DNA of 64,000 nt from Amborella trichopoda (lineage: Eukaryota; Streptophyta; Magnoliopsida; Amborellales; Amborellaceae), in NCBI RefSeq assembly GCF_000471905.2, contig NW_006494865.1:837047-901046 (forward strand). Reading direction: 5' to 3'. Positions within the stretch are counted from its first letter, which is position 1, and the number at the start of each line of letters is the position of its first letter. Positions 22,521 to 34,318 of the stretch are shown piece by piece. Below the pieces are notes generated by a model. The model ran no database searches. It was not told the origin of the DNA and saw only the letters and a list, made by a program, of their open reading frames with translations. The translations under genes and the position numbers were made by a program.

Positions 22521-23400
22521 AATACCACTGGGGTAAAAAGAGCTACTAACGCTTTAGAAATCATTCATAGTGACATATGTTGTCCTACGAATGTAGCTAT
22601 TAAAAGCCGCAAAAGATATTTCATCACTTTATAGACGACCACTCGCAATATTGCTATGTGTATATAATATATACAAAGTCTGAAGCCTTAGAAAAGATTA
22701 AGGAATATAAAGTCAAGGAAGGAAACTAAACTAACTTGAAAATCAAAATCCTTAGAAACAATAGATGGGGGAATATTCATCCGAGCTTTTTAAAGACCTT
22801 TGTGTCGGAAATAGAATCATCCATCAATACACTATGCCTTATACTCCCGAACAAAACAATGTAGCCGAGAGACGAAATAGGACCTTGGTTGAAATGGTAA
22901 GGAGCATGATGGGGCACGCTATGATCTCCATAGAATTTTGAGGAGCAGCCATGTTGACAACATGTTATATCTTTAATCAGACTCCCACAAAAGCCGCCCC
23001 AGTTACTCCTCACGACATATTCATCGGTCATGCTCCCTCCCTCAATCATCTAAAAGTTTGGGGTTGCTTAGCTCATGTCCTAATCCCGTACCAAAATAGG
23101 ACCAAACTTTGACCTAAAACTGTAAAAACCATTTTTATTGGCTAACCAAACCATGGTAAGGGGTATCGATTCTACAACCTTGAAACCATGGCGGTTATTG
23201 AAAGTCGCGATGCTCACTTCTTCGAGGAAGAACTTCTTGAAGCAAGATTGAGCCACAAACAAGCCGACCTCTTTGAGGAGACAATAAACAAAGATGTGCT
23301 TCGAGAACCTGAACTCGAAACTTCAAATAGACTTGAGCTTGAACCCAAACCCTCAAATCAAAATGAACATGAACTCGAATTAAGACAAAAAAACTGAACT
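22521..23400 (+). pseudogene. Copia-2 integrase remnant
   Basis: The first Asp lies in IIHSDIC at about 22,560. The second position reads RNNRWGN (Asn) near 22,755. The Glu is kept in NVAERRNRTLVEMVRSMM near 22,860-22,915. A stop follows in 'ISIEF*GAAM', then LTPHDIF-like sequence and the conserved LKVWGCLAHVLIPYQNR. The C-terminal Glu/Pro-rich linker lies in the 23,188-23,397 frame. The DDE triad is incomplete. Confidence 0.8.
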
Positions 23401-24480
23401 TGTAGACCACCTCAATACCTTGAACACTTTGTCTACCTGGGAAAACACTTTGATAGGGTTGGGGATGATCTAGATTTTGAACCCAAATCTTACCATAAAG
23501 CCTTGACTTGTCTAAAAAAATACTTTTGAGTAGAAGCCATGAAAAACAAATATCCTTCCATAACCAAAACCATGTTTGGGAATTAGTGTCACTACCTCAG
23601 AACCATGAGGCTATAGGAAGTAAGTGGATCTTCAAGAAGAAGTTAATCTCGGAAGGGAAAATAAAAAAATACAAAGCCAGGCTAGTAGCCAAGGAATTCA
23701 CCCAAAATGAATGGATAGATTATGATGAGACCTTTTCCTAAGTTGCAAAATTTTCACCTATCTGAATGCTAATAGCAATAGCAGCCCATTTTGACTTTGA
23801 GGTTCATCAAATGGATATCAAAACAGTCTTCCTAAATGGAGATTTGGAAGAAGAAATCTATATGAATCAACCGGAGGGATTTCTGCATAAAAGAAAGGAA
23901 AACCTAATGTGTAAACTTAACAAATCTCTCTATAGCCTAAAATAAGTATCGCGTTAGTAGTACATAAAATTTCAAGAGACCCTCACCATTATGGGGTTTT
24001 CTGCAAATGATGAGGATTGTTGTATCTATCAAAGGATCAATGGGAGTGATGTGGTGTTTATTTGCTTGTATGTAGATGATATGTTAATCGTTAGTAGCTC
24101 AATTGCCCTAATAGTAGAGATGAAACATTCCTTACACAACACTTCGTTATGAAGGATCTTGGAAAAGCTTCATATGTGTTGCCATCAAGATAATAAGAAA
24201 CAGAAAAGAGAGAACTATCCAACTTTCCCAGTCAACCTACTCCAAGAGGACACTAAAAAAGTTTGATATGAATAAGTGCAAGCCCATAACTACCATGATA
24301 GACAAAAAGACGAAGCTTAGTAATTAGATGTGTACTACTAAAGATGAGGATATAAAATCCATGGAGATTGTGACATACAGAAGTGTGATTGGGTCCCTTA
24401 TGTATGTCATGACGGGAACAAGGCCTGACTTATCTTTCGTCATGAGCATGGTTAGCCAATTCTAATGTAATCCTAAAGAT
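23401..24480 (+). pseudogene. Copia-2 reverse transcriptase remnant
   Basis: The short open frame 23,508-23,741 has ELVSLPQNHEAIGSKWIF. Further parts lie in shifted frames: EEEIYMNQPEGF near 23,850, and the catalytic LYVDDMLIVSS with YVDD intact at 24,069-24,080. TAA and TAG codons interrupt it near 23,740, 23,765 and 23,940. The family role is cDNA synthesis; this copy is not translatable. Confidence 0.82.
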
Positions 24481-25070
24481 GAGCATAGGAGGGAGGTTAA
24501 GAGAATCCTCATATATCTGAAAGGAACTATGGATTACACGCTTACATATGGAGGAGGAACTGAAATTACAATTGAACGATATTCAGATGCAAGCTATCTC
24601 ACAGACCCAGATGATGCGAAGTCCACATTTGGATATGTGTTCATGCTTCAAAGGAGTACAATTTCTTAGAAATAAAAGAAATAAGATGTGGTGGCTTTGT
24701 GCATCATGGAAGCAGAATACATGGCATGTTGTTTGGCGATCAAGGGGGCCGTATGGATTAAGAAATTCCTTAATCGACTTGACTTTCATCTCGTGTGTTG
24801 TGAGGCAGTAAGGATTTTTTACGACAACACAGTAGCGATTTGTGTGTCAAAGGAACCATGATTTCATAAGAACTCCAAGCATATAAAACCATGTTGCTAT
24901 CACCTAAAGAATGATGTGAGATTGAGAGAGATTGAGATTAGCTATATATCAACAGATCTGATGATTATAGATCTTCTGACAAAGGGGGTTGCCCCTAATG
25001 TGTTTGTAAGACATGTGAGAGAGATGGGGATGTGAAAAAGTAAGGAAGAGAGAATGTAAGACCATCAAAG
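24481..25070 (+). pseudogene. Copia-2 RNase H remnant
   Basis: Aligned with copia-1, it has YSDASYLTDPDDAKSTFGYV near 24,580-24,640, the EAEYMACCLAIKGAVWI part near 24,710-24,760, the intact FYDNTVAICVSKEP at about 24,818, and the 'RLREIEISYIS' tail near 24,925. It is followed by a polypurine-like AAGTGGGAGA at 25,074-25,083. Confidence 0.8.
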
Positions 25071-25083
25071 GCTAAGTGGGAGA

Positions 25084-27119
25084 TGTTGGGTCAGTGTGGC
25101 CATTAAAGGTCTTATGAGTGTTTGTAATAAATATTTTGACATAATGGAACATAAACTCAATGGGAGTATGATCCTTCATGGACTATACTAAGCAAATAAC
25201 ATTTGCTATTATTGAACTGAGCTTTATGAACTAGGTCAGTCGGTTAGAAAAAACCTATGTTACCTAGGCATAGAAAATTATTTGATAAGGGTTTTAATAG
25301 GTCATCCCTTGATGAGGTCAGGGTGTACCCGGATGAGTGAGTCGAGGGACTGTGTGGCCCTTATAATAGTGGCCTTCAGAGAGAAGGCCCAAAGTCTCAT
25401 CCGCGAGCCATCCCACAACATGCATATATGATAATCATTTTGGAAAAGTGAACCATCTTTTAGAGTGAAGCTTATGCATGTGCGAGAGATACCTCTATGT
25501 AACATATGAGTTGTGGTCGCATCAGGTCTAGATGACACTGGTACGTCTCTAGGGGAGAACCTGAAATCCACAAACTGACCCTTGCCCATTGGCCAGAATT
25601 TGGTGACCCACTAATGAGTCCTTGCATGGATTGTGGGTCATGGGCAACACTGGATCGGTTTGAGAAAGTAAGTGTGGACTATAGTCCACAGTTAAAGGTG
25701 GAGTGCCCTAGTGTTTATTTAATTCCTAGACCATATGGATCTTTTTCCCATGTAATGAATTTAATTATGTTTGTTTAATTATATATGATTTTTAAAATTG
25801 TTATTTGAATTTTTCTAGATCTTTGGATATTTTATTTATCAAATTTGGATTTATAAAAACAGATATATTGATTTTAGATTGATTTAATTAATTAAATTGA
25901 TATGAATATCTAAAATTCATATAATATTTTAATTAATTTGATTATTGCATGGGACGCCCAATAAGCTATATGGGCCCACCATTGCATTATGGGTGGAGCC
26001 CATGAGTGTCGTCTTAGGTGGCATGCCCCACTCTTAGGACTTTCCTTATCTTGTTGAATCAAGCTTTGACTTGAAGAAAAAGCTTTGTGATGTTTTAGAA
26101 AACCTTTGCCTTAAGGAAGTTTTGAATGGATTTTTGGAAAGATGAGAAGGCTTGTGCAAAATTTTAGTAAGCACAATATTATGGTTGAATTAATTTATTA
26201 AATTTCTATTGATGGAAAAATAGTTTAGAAAATGGGGGATAAAGGTTCTAGCACCTTTCATATGATATTGATGACCCATCTATGAAGTGGAGGACTCAAA
26301 TCTCTTAGCCCACAAGTTACCCAATATCAATGGTGCATATTCAATCTCACAAGAAGATACAAGTTATAGAAGACCTTAAGAAACCCTAATCCTATTTTTG
26401 TACTATAAAAAGGGAACCTCATGCCCATAAATCTCTATACCAAAATCTATTTTCTCTCTTTAATATTTCTATCTCTCTCTAGAATGTCAAAATAGGGGGC
26501 ACGCCCCACTTAGGAAAGAAATCTCTCTCTCTCTCTTATGGAAAATTATGGGGTACACCCCACTCTCTCTCTCTCTCTTATGGAATATTAAAGGGCTCTC
26601 TCTCTCATCTTGTTTTGTGATGATCTAAGGGGTTGGGTAGTAGTAAGTAAATGCTATCTCTCATAAAATAGGTGTTATGGGTTACACCTATGTTCAAAAT
26701 TTGTGATCATAGGAGTTCAAAGTTCCATTGGGGGGTTTGACCTGAACTTGCTTTCCCGGTTGAGATTGAAAGTTGATCATTGATACCGCGCTATCAGATA
26801 GTGGTGACTCGGTATAGGGTATAATAAGCCCGGTTGAGGTAATCTCTAGCACCTTCATTTTGTTGTTTACCATATTTAATTAGATTGTTTTTATATTCCC
26901 AACATAAAATTTGTGCTTATTTTCTTTGTTTAAATAAAATTGGAGTGGCGTCAAGGTTTTAAGATCTTAGATTTGCTAGTTTTATTTTCTTTGAGGCAAA
27001 AGTTTATTGTAATAAGACTAATTGTAAGTGATCTTTGCCAAAAGAAAAAAAAAAAGGATCAAAATATATATATATATATATAGCTATACCCCGACTAGAT
27101 CACATTAGCCTTTTTTTCA
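25084..27119 (+). repeat. 3' LTR of copia-2, 2,036 bp
   Basis: It starts TGTTGGGTCAGTGTGGCC after a polypurine tract and ends ...GCCTTTTTTTCA, matching the 5' LTR end at 20,241. TATA box: ACTATAAAAAG at 26,402. GC-boxes lie at about 26,020, 26,496 and 26,551, with CT microsatellites between them. TG...CA termini are intact. A TA microsatellite sits at 27,065-27,082. Confidence 0.92.
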
Positions 27120-27245
27120 AGATTTAGTGGTGCAATTTGAAAACTTTAGGGGTTGGTCTTACTTAAAAGGTATACTCAAGGGGTATCCATAATTTTAAAT
27201 GTTTCTTACAAAATTTGACAGCCCAGCCAGCAACTTTCACTTCCA
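27120..27245. other. Spacer after copia-2
   Basis: No feature seen. Confidence 0.5.
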
Positions 27246-27392
27246 ACGGTCAAATTTGATTTTTCACACTAGTCGTATCATATACTTCTCCTTTTCTTTC
27301 TCCCTTCTAAGAGAGAGTACGGTCAAAGTTGATTTTTCACAATAGTCGTATCATATACTTCTCCTATTCTTTTTCCCTTCTAAGAGAGAGTT
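27246..27392. repeat. Tandem duplication, period 73 bp
   Basis: 'ggtcaaatttgatttttcac' at 27,248 recurs as 'ggtcaaagttgatttttcac' at 27,321, each ending in 'cttctaagagagagt'. Only a few differences separate the two copies. Confidence 0.93.
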
Positions 27393-27834
27393 TACAGCTT
27401 GACTGCATGACCGCGAGGGGCTAGTTAATGTGATTCAAAAGAAGTTCGATTTAAATATTTATCCTAAAGATTACCTCAAAAGAATTAATTCTTGGTACAT
27501 TTTTTCTCCTTAAAACTGTTTAAGATAAAAAATTGTATTCCTTACGTGTAGGAATCCTTCGAATCCTCTTTTTTCCCCTTGATTCTTTTGAAGAAACAGA
27601 ATTCCTTTGAAAGAAGAGGCGTTTCCATGTCACCATGCAATGTGGAGAAAGCAACATTCATAAGTGCGATGAGGTAGGCCTTAGAAGAATGCATGAGGAT
27701 CGGGCCTCTGTCTAGCAAGCCCAGTTCACACTTCAAGGCAGCGCTTGGCCCGACTAATCCAAGGATTGCCATATATATTACGACCCAATTTCTATGTGGC
27801 CAAGCCCGCATATGTATTGGACCCGGTTTTTATG
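27393..27834. other. Intergenic stretch with a doubtful minus-strand frame
   Basis: A 89-codon minus-strand frame (27,542-27,811) shows faint resemblance to a LINE RNase H segment (GLVGPSAALKCELGLL), but too weak to call. Otherwise nothing is seen. Confidence 0.35.
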
Positions 27835-28125
27835 CAGCCAAACGTACATATGTAGAAATATGAGCTTCTTGATAAATCTATTTTGAGATGGATTTTAAGA
27901 CTTAATTTTTAAGAACATGTAATATCTAACATGGAGATCATGAATATGAAAAAATAATAATAATAATAATAATAAATAATAACAAAAATAAATAATAATA
28001 ATAATAATAATAATAAAACATTTGGACCGTTAGTTTCTATTGTTTTTAGATAGAACACCTACTTGCATCTATCTTTAAGATGAATACTTCACAATTTTTG
28101 GACTGCATATGTAGAAATGCAGTCT
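27835..28125. mobile_element. Repeat family G, copy 1
   Basis: Matches 58,525-58,800 in opposite orientation: 'aacatggagatcatgaatat', then 'acatttggaccgttagttt' and 'tttttagatag'. It is interrupted by an expanded AAT microsatellite (27,955-28,017). Probably a MITE; terminal repeats were not resolved. Confidence 0.6.
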
Positions 28126-28190
28126 ATGATGTGGCAATTTCAACTGCTTTTTGAAACAGGCACATATGATGGACAAGAGAGGCATTATGG

Positions 28191-28420
28191 ACATTGTAAA
28201 ACCATGTTATGGACTCCCAAGAATTATGGGTTATACTTATCGGATGGAGGTTTCTTACGAACATGTCTATAGATAGGCGAATGATGTTACAGATACATTG
28301 GCTAGGCGAGGTGGTTTGTTGGACAATTTGCAAGTCTTGCACTCATTGTTTTGTTGATTTCATTGTACTTTTCTTGTGATCATAATAAATTAATTAATTT
28401 GTAAAAAAAAAAAAGAATAA
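28191..28420 (+). pseudogene. LINE 3'-end remnant, copy 1
   Basis: The reading frame gives MEVSYEHVYR*ANDVTDTLA then RRGGLLDN. This resembles the C-terminus of the RNase H at the end of plant LINE ORF2 (HVYREAN.VAD.LA). A short 3' trailer ending in an A-run at 28,403-28,414 follows. One internal stop; only the last tens of codons survive. Confidence 0.6.
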
Positions 28421-28451
28421 ATGGACAGTTGAGGTGGCGTCTAGCACAACT

Positions 28452-28510
28452 GACAATATACACCTAAGAGTATTTTATTTGACAATATACACCTAAGAGT
28501 ATTTTATTTC
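28452..28510. repeat. Tandem duplication, period 29 bp
   Basis: 'gacaatatacacctaagagt' plus 'attttattt' occurs twice in perfect copies at 28,452 and 28,481. Confidence 0.97.
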
Positions 28511-28555
28511 TAATGGTGCAGTTGCCATACGGATGCATCCATAGCTGTAGAGGTA

Positions 28556-28905
28556 AGGTGTACCTTCAAATTTTATTATGGTATATAATTTTGATGTAAA
28601 ATGTTCTTAGGATTATCTCAAAATCTATTTTTATATCTAATTATTAAAATTTTAATTTTTAAAAATGGTTAAAATCAAGTAGATCTATAAACATATGAAA
28701 ATCTTGAAAATGGATGGTGTAGGTAATATGTTGTAAAATGCTCTACTTTTGAGACTTAAAATCTTTTTATTTTTCATGGTCATACATCTCGATGTCTAGA
28801 TGATCAATCAAAGGGTTTTTTAACATTAAAACTACATTTTCAGATGGATTTTTTAAGTGCATCCATAGTTCTACATTATAAGGTTGTATCCTTAAATAAA
28901 CTTTT
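28556..28905 (-). mobile_element. MITE family A, copy between LINE remnants
   Basis: The sequence matches the A-family interior in reverse orientation ('catacatctcgatgtctaga', 'gaaaatcttgaaaatggatg'). The ends are diverged. It separates two duplicated LINE fragments. Confidence 0.65.
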
Positions 28906-28926
28906 TCCTACTTCTAATATTTATAT

Positions 28927-29222
28927 ACATTGTAAAACCATGTTATGGACCCCTAGAAATTATGGATTATACTTCTCAGATGGAGGTTACTTTTGAACAT
29001 GTCTACATGAAGGCGAATGAAGTTGCGGATACATTGGCTAGGCGAGATGGTTTGTTGGACAATTTGCAAGTCGTAGACTCTTTCTTTTGTTGCTTCATTG
29101 TAATGTTCTTGTGGTTATAATAAATTAATTAATATTGTAAAAAAAGAAAAGAATAGATGGACGGTTGAGTTAGCGTTTGGCACAACTCACAATGCAACAC
29201 CTAATATGATTTTGTTTCTAAT
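28927..29222 (+). pseudogene. LINE 3'-end remnant, copy 2
   Basis: A direct copy of 28,191-28,515, with an open reading MEVTFEHVYMKANEVADTLA and no internal stop in this part. The similarity extends past the A-run into the following approximately 80 bases, so this is a genomic duplication and not a second insertion. Confidence 0.65.
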
Positions 29223-29638
29223 ATTCATCTATAAGTCATCTTGGCACCAAATTTGAGGGTGCCCACTCTTTGCAAATGCACATCTAACAAAAATGAAAAA
29301 CTCGATAAAACACAATGACCAAATTACCTTAAAATATAGATGGGTATTTTGGTCTTTTTTATTATAATTTTTTTTACTTTATTAGGAGCACCTCAATTAT
29401 ATTTTTCTTTCTTCCTTTTTTCTTTCTTTTCTTTCTTTTTGTTTTTTTGGGTGGGCCACGGTGCTCCCCCAAATTTCATCTCAAAACAATTTGGAGAGAA
29501 AATATTAAATCAAATACTATGAGACATCTGATCAATATCATACAATCAATAGCTACTTTGTGACATTATGACTAAAGCTATCCCTACCATTCGTTCAGAT
29601 TGGAGAGTTGATAATGGTAGTCGAATATATGTTATATT
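29223..29638. other. AT-rich intergenic DNA
   Basis: T-rich tracts (29,398-29,450). No gene seen. Confidence 0.5.
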
Positions 29639-29953
29639 TGTTGTGGAAACTTTAAAACCCGACAAGTTGATTTTTGGCAAATAACAAACGGGGAAAATAG
29701 AACTAGAAAAGCAAAACAATAAGCAAGATAAATAATCTAGAAAGGAAAATATACAAAAAGAAGACCACAATTTTAAATAGTTCGCCACAGATGTGACTAT
29801 ATACATAGGTGAAGGCTATCGACAATATTTTCAAAATGGCTCTTATTTGAGATAACGAGACACAAATTCAATATCTCATAATGCCTATCTCCACTTTCTC
29901 CCTCTATACCGAAAGATTCTCTCCACAACTCCCTTTTGCGTTAATGTATACTA

Positions 29954-31732
29954 GCTATATGCACGTGATTCAAAAATTTTCTAAAAAAGGTGAAATATAT
30001 TTTTGCATTCGACTATATATATATATATATATAAAGAAACTTGTATCAGACTTTGCTTTATTTGTCTTTAGTTGTAGGGATATTGTTTTTTCCCTGTAAA
30101 AATGAGAATGAAAATGATATTAGTAAATGATGTGAGTTGCATATATAAAATATATAAAATGTATAAGAATTTAATATCCCAATAAGATGATTTATTTTAA
30201 TGTGACCCATTGCTCTAGCCTCATATTCTTGCATTTTTATGGAGGGATGCTTTCAGTTGGTACTTAGAAAGTAATTTTATGAATCGTTAATTTCTAATTT
30301 TTAATAATGTAATTTAAGACTATATTTTATTTAATTCTAAAAGAATAACATATTTTTTAATTTCCATATCAAAAAATTATGAACAACCATATTTTCGGAT
30401 GTTCAAAATTATCAAAAAATAATTTAAAAAATGAATTTATAATTTCCCAAGATTGTTTATAAAAAGGCTAATCAAGAAAGAGTATGATAAAAGTTCGACC
30501 AAAAAACATAACATAATTCATAAATTCAAGTATTCTTTTTCCAATTTCGGTGAGTAATTTTTGCTGAAAATAGAATACAATACTCTCATAATTGAAAATC
30601 AGTAGCCTTAAAAGAAAAAGATAGAAAGTGATGAAAAAAGTGTACAAGCATGTTTCAAAAAAATAAAATCAAGGAACCTCATAAATAATATTAAACTATG
30701 TATTGATTTGATATTAGCTTGTATGAAATAATTGGAAAAAAATGAAATTTATCGATCATTTAACATTTTTACTGCATCATAAATAAAAAAATAGTCTGCT
30801 TTTTTTCATTTAAGGGTTAATAATTATCATGTGATCTAAACCACATTAAGAAAACATAAACAATAAATATAGAGAGGTATAATTCATCAATTCATCCAAG
30901 AGAGAAAGTAGAATTTTGAGAGTGAATAAAAAAGATGATTGAAGGAATGAACTTAAAATACAAAAAAACTATTGCAATTGTAAATATTTGTTATTTAAAA
31001 TAATAATATTTAGAGAGGAAGTAGGTAAGAGAGGTAGGGATTTTGAAAACTCAAGTAACTTCCTTGGCATTTGTCTGTGTTGCATAAAGATACAAGAAAA
31101 TAAATGGCGTCTTCATGTCTCTTCCTTGGCATTTTTCTGTGCTTTGGATTCTATAGTTTTGGAGATTCCTAATATCATTCGAAAGAAATCACATTTGAGA
31201 AGACATAGTTATAGTGATAGAGACAAAAATCTTACACAAAAGTGATAGATAGAAGACATAGTTATAGTGATAGAGACAAAAATCTTACACAAAAGTGATA
31301 GATATGATATATGTTCATTAGATAGAAAGACATATATGCCGTTATTACTTTAGATGGAGCGCACCCGTTCCGTGTCGCACAATAGTAAATGCCACTCTTA
31401 TCTAAAAACAATTTATCATGTTATACATGCCACGTGGATAATGTTGATAGATGTACTCATTAAAAACCCTCCTTCCATTTGTTGTAGGTTGCACGGATAA
31501 AATACTATGAGATGCACCACAACATGCCACATGGATAATGTATCAAATGCATTCATTAAAAATAAAAAAGTTACAAAATGTCTTAATCATCACAACGCTA
31601 GAAGTCTTGTGTCATACCATTTCCCAAAAAATAATAAATAGTTGACCCAAATGTTATAAAATAAAAGACCAATTATTTTTATCCAACGACACCACTCTTG
31701 TTGGAAAATGCTAGTGACACTTTTATAAGTAA
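29954..31732. mobile_element. Unidentified insertion in the copia-3 LTR
   Basis: About 1.78 kb of AT-rich DNA interrupts the LTR. No terminal repeat, target duplication or coding domain was recognised. It contains a TA microsatellite (30,014-30,032) and a 53-bp tandem duplication (31,198-31,305). Frame 30,988-31,245 is not a known protein. It could be several fused insertions. Confidence 0.55.
31198..31305. repeat. Tandem duplication, period 53 bp
   Basis: 'agacatagttatagtgatag' at 31,201 recurs perfectly at 31,254. The unit ends 'cttacacaaaagtgatagat'. Confidence 0.97.
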
Positions 31733-32055
31733 AGATTTCTCTATCTACAAAATAACTTTAAAAGAGAGAAAAAAATGACACCATATAAATCATGTATGAC
31801 CTCCCCAACGTTTTAGGAAAGTCAACATCATCCCATCAAATATAGACTTGCAAGACTATTATAATCTAATAGGATCTCATCCTCCTATAAACTCCTACTT
31901 AATAAGAAGTTAGTTAATTATTATATTAAAATACAAGAAACATCCAAAAAATAAGAGACCCAAAATAAAAAGGAAGCATACCCTAATTTAGAGATTTAAG
32001 ACAAATCAATAAATCACCAACTTAGATTGAATTCTAAAAGAGATTCCCATTGTCT

Positions 32056-32700
32056 GTCTTCTCCACACACACACCCATAGGTACTCACCTTGACAATATA
32101 TAGGTCAAGTTCAAGCATGCTTAAACTTCTGTAATAGAACCAGCTTTGTCAACATATCCATAACATTTTTCTTGGTATCAATCTTTAGTAACAAGACATC
32201 ACCTTCAGCTATTATGTCATGAATAAAAATAGTATCTAACATCAATATGCTTTGTCATTGTGTGATATACTTAATTTTTTACCAAATTTATTGCGCTTTG
32301 ACTATCACAATAGACAATAGTCCTATCCTATTGTAAGCATAAACCATTTGTAAGCCCTCTAAACTAATAGCTTCTTTTGTTGCCTTGGTAGCAACCATAT
32401 ATTGTACTTCAGGCGTAGACAAGGCAACCGCAATTTGTAGCATCAACCTCCAATTGGTCGAAGTTCCTGCGAATGTCAACACTTAACCTGTAGTAGATCT
32501 TCTACATTCCAAATCATTTGTAAAGTCAACATCAATATAATCAGGGAACTTGTCACCACATTCGTTGCATTTATCAAGCACCAGATCCACATTTAATGTA
32601 CCCCTTAAGTAACACATAATCCATTTTACCGCATGTCAATGCTTCTTTTCTGAATTAGCCATGTACTCGCTAACATTACTAATAGCATGAGAAACATCGA
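32056..32700 (-). pseudogene. Copia-3 RNase H remnant
   Basis: On the minus strand, 32,482-32,288 reads ALSTPEVQYMVATKATKEAI, the catalytic-Glu region (usual AEYMA), followed by YCDSQSAINLVKN, then a stop and YHTMTKHIDVRYYF. Degenerate but clear Ty1/copia RNase H. Confidence 0.8.
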
Positions 32701-33158
32701 AATGAGTGGAAATCATTGCATGCATGAGGCTTCCAACATTCGTATAAGGAACACACGACATATATTTCTTTTTGGACTCTATACTCGAAGGTAATGCTGT
32801 CGACAATCAGAAATGTGCAGTAAGAGAAGAGCGTCGACAGACTTTGAATTTTTCATCCTGAATCTAGTGAGGACGTTAAATTTTCCCAACTTTCTATCTC
32901 TACATATCTCTCTACCTAAAATTTTCTTTGTTGAATTTAAAGATTCATCTCAAATTCTCTGGCAAGATGAGTTTTCAATTTACTGATTTCTAAAGAATTC
33001 TTGACAAAAATAAACATAGCATCCCACATAGAGCAACAAATAGATGAACAAACCATTAGTAAATATCTTAAAATAGACACAATTATCAGACTTGTTTCTA
33101 ACATCCATGTATTCATTCATGAATATATGAAAGCATTTGTACCACTATTTGGGAGACT
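32701..33158 (-). pseudogene. Copia-3 reverse transcriptase, second half
   Basis: The minus-strand reading resumes after the nested insertion with QSPK*WYKCFHIFMNEYMD, then KSDNCVYFK. The position of the catalytic YVDD box reads MWDA (SMWDAMFIFVKNS), so both catalytic Asp residues are not preserved as a pair. LKTHLAREFEMN follows. Confidence 0.8.
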
Positions 33159-34128
33159 GCTTTTGTCACGATCCCTGCCCCCTTGCCGTACTCGCTTGAG
33201 GGTGGCTGAGTACGGGTTTGTAATCCAAAGGTATAGCGTATGTCACTAAAGTCAGAGTAGACTCAATGCTTTAATATCAGAGATCAAAGCAAACCATAGA
33301 GAAGAACTAAAACAATAATTCAAAAGGCAAATGAATATCTAATATACAAAAATCCCATACACCAAAAATCCACTATATGAAATTTCTTCCAAAAAAACAT
33401 TACAGCTCAGTTTGGGGCATCATGGGCCAACAGTACATGTGTTCCACAATAAACAATAACTAAGGCCAAATTGCCAACTAAAGCATACAATGGGGAAGGG
33501 TGTCTTCATCAGCTCCGATTCCCAACCATCAACTTCTTCCACTATGCCACGACTTCCACTTGTGACTATTGCTCTACAGAGATAGTAAAATAATAGAATG
33601 AGCTATACAGCCCAGTAAGTAAATCTAGATACTAAACATCATTAATAAATCCATCACAGTATAAATATCAGATAAATCAAGAATCTCATCAATGACAGCC
33701 ATTATTTCGGGTATCAGAATTCCCATTCGATGAATACAATAACTATCATTCACATTTACAATGCAAATAGCAGATATCATAAGAAGTAACAGTCTAGAAA
33801 ACATTTTCTTAATGAACACCATCATGATACAATAACAATCATGCACTTCCCATTATCATTCATTCATCTATAACCAAACACAGTACATAATATACGTTCT
33901 TGTCTTAACAGAGTATACTCTTACTTTATCATAGAGCACATTTTCATTTCACTGTAAACAGATGGTCAGGTCATACAATATGCCCAAAGCATACACCTCA
34001 CTGGCATCAATCACCAAGGCAGGCCCTGTAATACTCTCAAAGTAGGCACCCCCTAACATCAATGTTTGGTCATGCGATGCGCTCAAAGCAAGCTAAAGAA
34101 TGCTCATAGCATCTATCATTTCAGTCGC

Positions 34129-34318
34129 ACTACCAATGGGTGACCCATTGCGTAGTGCTCAATATTACAATATCATAGCAAAATAGTACGCACTACCAAT
34201 GGGTGGCCGATTGCATAGTGGTCAATATCACAGTATTAAAATAGAACAGTACCTACTATCAATAGGTGGCCCATTGCATAGTGGTCCATATCACAGTATT
34301 ATAACAAAATAGTCAAGC
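34129..34318. repeat. Three 63-bp tandem repeats inside the solo LTR
   Basis: 'taccaatgggtg' recurs at 34,131, 34,194 and (as 'tatcaataggtg') 34,257, exactly 63 bp apart, each followed by 'ccattgc.tagtg.tc'. A looser 'catttatcac' repeat continues to about 34,640. Confidence 0.92.

Larger units (their letters stand above)
20242..27119 (+). mobile_element. Copia-2: Ty1/copia retrotransposon body and 3' LTR
   Basis: Primer site, gag, protease, integrase, RT, RNase H and a 2,036-bp 3' LTR follow in standard Ty1/copia order. It is the sister copy of copia-1 and more complete at the 5' side. It carries an internal duplication of the protease/pre-integrase part. Pol is broken by many stops. Confidence 0.9.
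29639..32055 (-). repeat. 3' LTR of copia-3, split by an insertion
   Basis: 29,639-29,953 and 31,733-32,055 match the two parts of the other LTR (39,184-39,855): 'ctccactttctccctctata' pairs with the LTR at about 39,350, and 'gacctccccaac' with about 39,488. Between them lies foreign DNA. The element-side end is near 32,010-32,055. Confidence 0.82.

Noticed and set aside
27542-27811. 89-codon minus-strand frame as a LINE RNase H fragment
   Set aside because: The similarity is faint, the key residues are not visible, and the clear LINE remnants nearby are on the plus strand.
34129-34318. Regular repeat resembling a CRISPR array
   Set aside because: The 63-bp units are contiguous with no unique spacers, and the genome is a plant nuclear one.
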